Source: Prevotella sp.
GTDB lineage: Bacteria > Bacteroidota > Bacteroidia > Bacteroidales > Bacteroidaceae
NCBI GenBank assembly: GCA_024681875.1
Contig: JAILAA010000041.1
Span: 1 to 24,738, forward strand
Direction of reading: 5' to 3'
DNA: 24,738 bases
In this document: piece by piece, positions 15,842 to 21,504 of the stretch
Numbering within the stretch: position 1 is the first letter of the stretch
Layout of the letters: the number at the start of each line of letters is the position of its first letter
Position numbers and translations under genes: made by a program
Notes under the pieces: generated by a model
The model's database searches: none
The model's input: only the letters and a program-made list of their open reading frames with translations
What the model was told of the DNA's origin: nothing

Positions 15842-15985
15842 AGTTAACAAATTAACAAATTAACATTAAGGCCCCTTTTTGAGCAATTTTTAAAAATAAA
15901 ACTTCAATATTATATAATATATATATATATTATAATAATATTGCCCTGGGATTTGGGGCTTAATGTTAATTTGTTAATTTGTTAA
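15842..15985. repeat. Long AT-rich inverted repeat with 33-nt arms
   Basis: AGTTAACAAATTAACAAATT and onward to CATTAAGGCCCC (15842-15875) pairs with GGGGCTTAATGTTAATTTG and onward to TTGTTAA (15955-15985), differing by one gap. Both arms are made of the octamer TTAATTTG, also found at 16375-16398. The loop holds a second palindrome, an A/T-only run at 15906-15942. It lies between the orphan frame and the 91-residue gene and could hold that gene's promoter, but no clean TAnnTTTG box is visible. Transcribed, it would fold into a long hairpin. Confidence 0.8.
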
Positions 15986-16031
15986 TTATTAATTTGAACA
16001 AGAAGAAAGAATAATCAATAACTATCAGATT

Positions 16032-16307
16032 ATGAAACAATTAGCAAAGAAAACCAAAGGCACGGCTACCATCTATGATGATGAAAGCATCGAGTTTTCG
16101 CCACAGGGAAAAGGCGAGCCAGTGTATGAAAATTTGTTAAAATCGGGAAATTCATCGATAAAATTGACCACCGGACGCCAACAAAAGAACTATGTGGCCA
16201 AACTGAAATGTGCCGCCGACTGCGCCGACCCCATCGAGGACATGCACGAACAGCTGGACAGGCTGTCGGCCAAGCTCTTCCCGAGTATGCCCGCCACAAT
16301 AAGATAG
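16032..16307 (+). CDS. Unrecognised 91-residue protein
   Basis: ATG at 16032, stop at 16305-16307. The sequence begins MKQLAKKTKGTATIYDDESI (basic start, then acidic), continues EFSPQGKGEP (21-30), a Ser/Gly/Thr-rich middle (SGNSSIKLTTG, 38-48), VAKLKCAADCADP (55-67, two Cys) and a probable amphipathic helix DMHEQLDRLSAKLF (70-83). No signal peptide or membrane segment. Amino-acid composition and a regular terminator 28 nt after the stop suggest a real gene. It diverges from the HU-like gene and ends at the mirror copy of the terminator that ends the smalltalk-like gene. Family and function unknown; cytoplasmic, possibly a partner of the HU-like protein (inference from position only). Confidence 0.6.
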   Translation: MKQLAKKTKGTATIYDDESIEFSPQGKGEPVYENLLKSGNSSIKLTTGRQQKNYVAKLKCAADCADPIEDMHEQLDRLSAKLFPSMPATIR

Positions 16308-16335
16308 ACATAAAATGGGTGTAGTGTAAAAAATG

Positions 16336-16372
16336 AACGGACGCCTGCTGTGATAGCAAGCGCCCGTTTTTT
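16336..16372 (+). terminator. Rho-independent terminator, right copy of the 37-bp inverted repeat
   Basis: AACGGACGCCTGCT, loop GTGAT, AGCAAGCGCCCGTTTTTT: a strong stem followed by six T, 28 nt after the stop of the 91-residue gene. All 37 bases are identical to the reverse complement of 14075-14111. Confidence 0.88.
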
Positions 16373-16374
16373 CG

Positions 16375-16496
16375 ACAAATTAACAAATTAACAAATTAAC
16401 ATTAAGGCCCCAATTTCGGCACTTTTTTTGATTTTTTGCCCCCCTTCGCCCCCTTGGGCGTTTATTTTGCCCCCTCGTCCTTTGGGGCGTTTTCGG
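16375..16496. repeat. Right octamer array and outer arm of the island's inverted repeat
   Basis: Three ACAAATTA octamers (16375-16398), then TTAAGGCCCC to GGGGCGTTTTCG (16402-16496), the reverse-complement partner of 13934-14026. It includes the hairpin CGCCCCCTTGGGCG (16448-16461) followed by T-rich sequence. The arm overlaps the last eight or nine codons of the S41 peptidase gene (stop at 16462-16464). Confidence 0.85.
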
Positions 16497-18129
16497 TCTC
16501 GTTGTCTTCTTCTTCTTCAAGCTTGGGGAAAGCCTTGCCCTCCTTCAACACCCGGACGGCTTCCTTCACCACGGGGTCGCTGTTGTTAAGGTATTGCATC
16601 CACGACGCTTCGTCAAGCATGTTGTAGACGATGCGGCTTGTAATAAACTCTTCTAAGAGCGCATACGACTGCTGTATCATCAGGTTGCGGCGGCGCAGGC
16701 CCTGTCCGTCGGCGTACTGAGCGAATTTCTCTACTAGGTTCAGTTTCTTGATATACTTCACCAGCGACTTCTCGTCGGTGTATTCGCTCAGCTTCTGGCG
16801 GTTGTGGTCGGTATATTCATAGCAGAACTGCAGGATGAGGCCTGACATGAGGGCTTCCTTGTAATAGGATGTGTAATGGGTGGTATCCTGCGGGACGAAG
16901 ATGTCGGGGGTGATGCCGCCGCCTCCGTAGACTGTCCGTCCGATATGGGTGAAGAACTCGGGCCCTGTGTGGTGGATGCTGTCCTGCGAGAAGAACTCTC
17001 CGTTCTGGTAGCGCATCAGCATGTCTTCTTCGTAGTCTCGATCCATGCCGCTGGTGTATGGCTTCTGGATGCAGCGCCCTGAGGGTGTGTAATAGCGCGC
17101 TATGGTCAGGCGCATCAGCGAGCCGTCGGTGAAGGGTATGGGCTGCTGGACGAGTCCCTTGCCGAAGGACCGGCGTCCGATGATGGTGCCGCGGTCGTTG
17201 TCTTGTATGGCGCCTGCGAGGATCTCGCTGGCCGAGGCGGAGCCTTCGTCGATGAGCACTACCAGGGGCATGTACTGATAGGAGCCTCGGCCGTTGCTGC
17301 GGTAGTCTTCACGGGGGAAGTGGAGGCCTTCGGTATACACGATGAGGCGGTTGCGCGGCAGGAACTGCTGGGCAATGTTCACTGCGGTCTGCAGATAGCC
17401 GCCGGTGTTGCCGCGCAGGTCGATGACCAACTGCTGGAAGCCGTCCATTGACAGCTGTGCCAATGCGATGATCAGCTCTTTGTCGGTATTCTCTGCAAAG
17501 TTCTTAATCTTGACATAGCCCGTCGTTTCGTCAAGCATGTATGCTGCGGTGATGCTGTGCGTTTCTATTACGTCGCGGGTTACGGTAAACTCTTTCTTCT
17601 GTCCGTCCGGTCCGCGCACGATGCCGAGGCGCACTTGTGTTCCCTTCGGGCCCTTCAGCTTGTGCATGGCCACCTCGTTGGTCAGGTCTTCGCCTGTGAA
17701 GATGGAGTCGTCGACGGTCACGATCTTGTCTCCGGCCAGCAGGCCTGCGCGTTCCGACGGCCCTCCGCCGATGACGTTCTGCACGCGTAGGGTGTCGTTG
17801 CGGATGACGAACTCGATGCCGACGCCCGAGAACGAGCCGCGCAAGTCGTCTTCAGCCAGCTCTGCGTCGTCGGCGCTGATGTAGACGGAATGGGGGTCAA
17901 GCTCGCCCAGGATGATGGGTATTGCCTTCTCGACCAATCCCGTCACGTCAACCGAGTCGACATAATACTGGTCGAGGCCTGTGAGCAGGTTGGATAGCTT
18001 ATTGGCTCCTGCCTTGATGATGCTGGGTCTTCCCTGCGAGAACTGTATGCCGTAGAACGAGCCTATGACAATGCCGATGATACAGCTTAATGCCAGCCAC
18101 AAAGGCGTAAAACGATTCTTATGGTTCAT
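16462..18129 (-). CDS. S41 C-terminal processing peptidase (CtpA type)
   Basis: 555 residues. An N-terminal hydrophobic segment (about 9-27) anchors it to, or sends it through, the inner membrane. After a helical region comes a PDZ domain at about 90-185 (GSFSGVGIEF, GPSERAGLLAGDKIVTVD), then the protease core: DLRGNTGGYL (237-246), DEGSASASEILAGA with predicted nucleophile S299, and SFGKGLVQ with general base K324 and Q328. The 25-residue Ser-Lys spacing equals that of E. coli Prc (S430/K455). Such enzymes trim periplasmic or envelope proteins. It is last in an operon, starting 1 nt after the deaminase gene. The acidic C-terminal tail (LEEEEDNETENAPKDEGAK) is partly encoded by the inverted repeat. 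Confidence 0.94.
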   Translation of the reverse strand: MNHKNRFTPLWLALSCIIGIVIGSFYGIQFSQGRPSIIKAGANKLSNLLTGLDQYYVDSVDVTGLVEKAIPIILGELDPHSVYISADDAELAEDDLRGSFSGVGIEFVIRNDTLRVQNVIGGGPSERAGLLAGDKIVTVDDSIFTGEDLTNEVAMHKLKGPKGTQVRLGIVRGPDGQKKEFTVTRDVIETHSITAAYMLDETTGYVKIKNFAENTDKELIIALAQLSMDGFQQLVIDLRGNTGGYLQTAVNIAQQFLPRNRLIVYTEGLHFPREDYRSNGRGSYQYMPLVVLIDEGSASASEILAGAIQDNDRGTIIGRRSFGKGLVQQPIPFTDGSLMRLTIARYYTPSGRCIQKPYTSGMDRDYEEDMLMRYQNGEFFSQDSIHHTGPEFFTHIGRTVYGGGGITPDIFVPQDTTHYTSYYKEALMSGLILQFCYEYTDHNRQKLSEYTDEKSLVKYIKKLNLVEKFAQYADGQGLRRRNLMIQQSYALLEEFITSRIVYNMLDEASWMQYLNNSDPVVKEAVRVLKEGKAFPKLEEEEDNETENAPKDEGAK

Positions 18130-18130
18130 G

Positions 18131-18553
18131 TCATTCTCCTAAATAAACAACTTCAATACCAGCACGTTCCAGCAGTTTGATGCCATCGTCGAGACGGTAT
18201 TTCTCGCCGTAGACGACGCGCTTGATGCCTGCCTGAATGATGAGCTTGGCGCACTCGATGCAAGGCGAGGCCGTGATGTAGATGGTGGCGCCGTCGCTGT
18301 TGTTGTTCGAGCGGGCCAGCTTGGTGATGGCGTTGGCCTCGGCGTGCAGCACATAGGGCTTCGAAACGTTGTTCTCATCCTCGCAGATGTTCTCAAAGCC
18401 TATTGGCGTACCGTTGTATCCGTCGCTGATGATCATCTTTTCCTTCACCACCAGCGCTCCTACCTGGCGGCGCTGGCAATAGCTGTTCTCTGCCCAGATG
18501 CGTGCCATGCGAAGGTAGCGGAGGTCAAGGTTATGTTGTTTTTCTGATTCCAT
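18131..18553 (-). CDS. Deoxycytidylate (dCMP) deaminase family protein
   Basis: 140 residues. Zinc-site motifs are HAEANAI (H70, E72 as proton shuttle) and PCIECAKLII (C98, C101), the signature of the cytidine/dCMP deaminase fold. GALVVKEKMIISDGYNGTP (32-50) is the substrate-binding start of the dCMP branch, which makes dUMP for thymidylate synthesis; ComEB-like proteins share it. Cytosolic. The chosen start overlaps the last 23 nt of the upstream M3 peptidase gene and gives the usual length and N-terminus (EKQHNLDLRYLRMA), so it is preferred over the later ATG. The S41 gene follows after one base, so translation of the three is probably coupled. Confidence 0.92.
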   Translation of the reverse strand: MESEKQHNLDLRYLRMARIWAENSYCQRRQVGALVVKEKMIISDGYNGTPIGFENICEDENNVSKPYVLHAEANAITKLARSNNNSDGATIYITASPCIECAKLIIQAGIKRVVYGEKYRLDDGIKLLERAGIEVVYLGE

Positions 18554-20591
18554 TTCTCTTTAATAAAGCGTCGATAGTGGGCTCGCTGCCCTTGAAATTC
18601 TTGTAGAGGGTCATGGGGTCGTCAGTGCCGCCACGCGAGAGGATGCAGTCGCGGAAGCGCTGCGCCGTCTTCTGGTCGAACACGCCATGGCGCTTGAAGA
18701 CGGCGAAGGCATCGGCATCGAGCACCTCGGCCCACTTATAGCTGTAGTAGCCGGCAGCGTAGCCTCCTGCCATGATGTGCGAGAACTGCGTGGTCATGCA
18801 GGTATCCATACGCTGCGGACGGATGATGGCTTTCTTCCAAGCCTCTTTCTCGAAGGCGACGATGTCCTCATCGAACTCGTCGTTCTTCGTGTAGTAGGCC
18901 ATGTCGAGCAGGCCGAAGCTTACCTGACGCAGGCAGGCCGTAGCCACCATGAAGTTGCGGCTGCGCACAATGCGGCGTATGAGCTCGTCGGGCAACGGCT
19001 CGCCCGTCTCGTAGTGGAAGGCGAAGGTGCGCAGGAATTTCTTCTCGATGGCGAAGTTCTCCATGAACTGCGAAGGCAGTTCGACGAAGTCCCACAGGAC
19101 GTTAGTGCCTGACAGGCTCTCGAAACGGCAATTGGAGAAGATGCCGTGCAGGGCGTGGCCGAACTCATGGAGGAATGTCTCCACCTCTCCCAAAGTCAGC
19201 AATGCAGGCCGCTCTGGCGTGGGCTTCGTCAGGTTCATCACAACGCTGACGTGAGGTCTGATATTTTCGCCCTTACGGTCAATCCATTGTCCCTGATACT
19301 CTGTCATCCAGGCACCACCCTGCTTACCCTTGCGAGGATGGAAATCGGCGTAGAACACGGCAAGATACGAGCCGTCCTTGTCGAACACCTCGTAGGCCTT
19401 CACATCGGGATGATAGACGGGAATGTCTTTGTTCTCCTTGAACGTGATGCCATAGAGCCTGTTGGCCAAGCCGAAGACGCCGTCGATAACCTTCTCCAGC
19501 TGGAAATAGGGCCTGAGCATCTCAGCGTCGATATTGTATTTCTTCAGCTTCAGCTTGTGAGAATAGAAGGCAATATCCCAAGGTTCCAAATCCTTACCTC
19601 CCATTTCCTCCAACTCCTTGATGGCAGCGGGCTTGTAGGCATCCACCAGCTGGTTGAGCAGACGGTAGACACTGCGCACGTTCTTTGCCATACGGCGGCT
19701 CAACACATAGTCGGCATAGGTCTTGTAGCCCAGAAGCTGGGCAATCTCACGACGCAGGTTAATCAGCCGTTTGCAGATTTCAATATTGTTGTTCTCGTTG
19801 TCGTGGATGCCCTTCGTGTTGTAGGCCATATACATCTGCCGGCGCAATTCACGGTCAGTGGCGTAGGTCATAAAGGGCGAATAGGAAGGTGCGTCAAGGG
19901 TGAAGACCCAAGAAGCCCCCTCTACTGTCTTCGCTTCTTCCGCAGCTGCATCAATGGCGGTTTGGGGCAGGCCGTCCAGCTGCTTCTCGTCGGTGATGAC
20001 AAGGCGGAAGGCCTTATTCTCCTTCAGCAGGTTCTGCGAGAACTGCAAGCCTAAGAGCGATGCCTCCTCGGTGAGCTGGCGCAGACGCTCCTTGCCCTCA
20101 GCATCGAGCAGGGCACCACTGCGCACAAAGCCCTGATAGCAGTCGTCCAGCAGGCGCTTCTCCTCAGGAGTCAGCTTGCGGTGATGCAGATGCACGTACT
20201 TCACACGCTCAAAGAGCTTCTCGTTCAGACGCATGTCGTTGGCGTGCTTCGTCAAGATGGGGCTCAGCTTCTGTGCCAGCGCGTCCATCTCGTCGTTTGT
20301 CTCGGCAGAAAGCATGTTGAAGAACACAGTCGAGACTCGGTCAAGCAGGTCGTAGTAGCCCTCGTCGTCTTCCTTGTTGATAATCGTATTGTCGAAAGAA
20401 GGCTTTTCGGGGTTGTTGATGGTCTTATCCAGATACTCCTCGTCACGGCGGATTCCCTCCATGAAGGCCTCCTCATAGTCCTCCAAGCGGATACGGTTGA
20501 AAGGCACCGTGTCATGCGGCGTCTTGTAGGGTTCAAAAAAGGGATTCTTTCTCTCTAAGGGCTTCTCTGTCTCCTGTTTCTCTCTTTTCAT
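18531..20591 (-). CDS. dcp: M3 family zinc metallopeptidase, peptidyl-dipeptidase Dcp-like
   Basis: 686 residues, normal for the oligopeptidase F/Dcp family. The zinc site is HEFGHALHG (H475, E476, H479) with E504 in WDFVELPSQ as the third ligand. The helical N-terminal half (KNPFFEPYKTPHDTVPFNRI onward) forms the lid domain. The lack of a signal peptide points to the cytosol, where such enzymes remove dipeptides or degrade short peptides; some Bacteroidota relatives are exported, so this could differ between paralogs. First gene of a three-gene operon: its -7 box lies 24 nt upstream at 20615-20622. Whether it acts as a dipeptidyl carboxypeptidase or as an oligopeptidase cannot be settled from the sequence. 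Confidence 0.92.
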   Translation of the reverse strand: MKREKQETEKPLERKNPFFEPYKTPHDTVPFNRIRLEDYEEAFMEGIRRDEEYLDKTINNPEKPSFDNTIINKEDDEGYYDLLDRVSTVFFNMLSAETNDEMDALAQKLSPILTKHANDMRLNEKLFERVKYVHLHHRKLTPEEKRLLDDCYQGFVRSGALLDAEGKERLRQLTEEASLLGLQFSQNLLKENKAFRLVITDEKQLDGLPQTAIDAAAEEAKTVEGASWVFTLDAPSYSPFMTYATDRELRRQMYMAYNTKGIHDNENNNIEICKRLINLRREIAQLLGYKTYADYVLSRRMAKNVRSVYRLLNQLVDAYKPAAIKELEEMGGKDLEPWDIAFYSHKLKLKKYNIDAEMLRPYFQLEKVIDGVFGLANRLYGITFKENKDIPVYHPDVKAYEVFDKDGSYLAVFYADFHPRKGKQGGAWMTEYQGQWIDRKGENIRPHVSVVMNLTKPTPERPALLTLGEVETFLHEFGHALHGIFSNCRFESLSGTNVLWDFVELPSQFMENFAIEKKFLRTFAFHYETGEPLPDELIRRIVRSRNFMVATACLRQVSFGLLDMAYYTKNDEFDEDIVAFEKEAWKKAIIRPQRMDTCMTTQFSHIMAGGYAAGYYSYKWAEVLDADAFAVFKRHGVFDQKTAQRFRDCILSRGGTDDPMTLYKNFKGSEPTIDALLKRNGIRKTT

Positions 20592-20614
20592 AAGGCTTCA
20601 CACTTTTCTGGCTG

Positions 20615-20622
20615 CAAAATTA
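20615..20622 (-). promoter_or_regulatory. -7 promoter box of the dcp operon
   Basis: Minus-strand TAATTTTG followed by CAG matches TAnnTTTG and lies 24 nt before the ATG at 20591. A TTTG at the proper -33 distance is not visible, so the full promoter is tentative. Confidence 0.6.
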
Positions 20623-20716
20623 CTAATTTTCCGCTAAACCCATTCATCTTTAAATATAAATAATACTAATGCCGGTCTTTTTCGACAAAACCAGCGGCTA
20701 CGACGCCTATACATAT

Positions 20717-20751
20717 ACATAGCCTATGTACTGCGTGTACACAGGCTATGT
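20717..20751 (-). terminator. Strong hairpin after the lipoprotein gene, likely terminator
   Basis: ACATAGCCTATGTAC (20717-20731) pairs with GTACACAGGCTATGT (20737-20751): 15 bp with one mismatch and a 5-nt loop. It starts 25 nt past the stop of the lipoprotein gene and ends the M16/lipoprotein transcript. There is no clear U-run after it, so processing or protection of the 3' end is an alternative. Confidence 0.55.
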
Positions 20752-20775
20752 AAACCTTAAAAACGATTGGCAGGC

Positions 20776-21465
20776 TTAGTAGCCTAACTGCTCCATAGCC
20801 TTATCGGCATCTTCCATTGATTCGTTGAGCGACTTCTGCAGGCCCTTGTACATTCTGAGCTCGATGGGCATGGGATTGCCGTTCCTGGCAATGCCCTGCG
20901 AGATGTCGCACTGATAGAATGTGTCGTTCATGCGGAAGGCCCAGCCTGTCATGATAATGTCCACGTCATATTCATTCTTGCCGATGCACTTCTCGATGGG
21001 TTTCTCAGCAAGCGCCTCAGCACTTGTGCTGGCCTCGTTGAAACCTACGATGTTCTTGCCATCCTGTGAGATGCTCTTGGTCAGGTTGTACATCTTTGTG
21101 GCATAGGCGTTGAACTCTTCCTGGGTGGGGTCGGTGCCGTCAGCTTTCAGCAGATTGGCTTTGGCATCAGCATCGCGGGTCTCGCCGTAAAACAAGCTGG
21201 CACCCTGCTTGTTTGTCTCACTAATGGCAAAGTCGGGCTTCACTTGGTCGAAAGTCAGACCATAGCAGTCTTTCAATGCCGTCTCAAACTTTGCCATTGG
21301 GCTGTCAGAATCGGCTGTAGCTTCAGCCTCAGCTTTCTGCTCGCTGCCCTGTTCAGTTGCCTCACTATCGGCTGCTACGCCGTCTTTCTTGTCGCTCTTT
21401 CCTCCGCAGGCTGTCATCAGCGTAAAGCCCGCCATGCACATCAGTGCCAAATAGATTCTCTTCAT
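20776..21465 (-). CDS. Lipoprotein of unknown function
   Basis: 229 residues. A lipobox ends LMTAC-G with the lipidated Cys at 20 (signal sequence MKRIYLALMCMAGFTLMTAC). Residues 21-55 form a Lys/Asp/Glu/Ala-rich linker (GGKSDKKDG...), expected for a Bacteroidota surface or outer-membrane lipoprotein. The globular part (about 56-229) has AKFETALKDCYGLTFDQVKP, a region DVDIIMTGWAFRMNDTFYQC (167-186) and a helical C-terminus (KSLNESMEDADKAMEQLGY). No family recognised. It lies 39 nt downstream of the M16 peptidase gene on the same strand without an obvious promoter of its own, so cotranscription is likely and a link to the peptidase is possible. Confidence 0.85.
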   Translation of the reverse strand: MKRIYLALMCMAGFTLMTACGGKSDKKDGVAADSEATEQGSEQKAEAEATADSDSPMAKFETALKDCYGLTFDQVKPDFAISETNKQGASLFYGETRDADAKANLLKADGTDPTQEEFNAYATKMYNLTKSISQDGKNIVGFNEASTSAEALAEKPIEKCIGKNEYDVDIIMTGWAFRMNDTFYQCDISQGIARNGNPMPIELRMYKGLQKSLNESMEDADKAMEQLGY

Positions 21466-21504
21466 AGTTGTTTGTTTAGTGTTAAATATTTATTGTTGGG
21501 GGGT

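Noticed and set aside
15906..15942. A/T-only stretch as a replication origin
   Set aside because: No DnaA boxes, iterons or replication genes are seen; the run is better explained as the loop of an inverted repeat.
13934..16496. Insertion sequence or transposon with its own transposase
   Set aside because: No frame between the inverted repeats resembles a transposase or recombinase, so the unit can only be called an inverted-repeat-bounded island.
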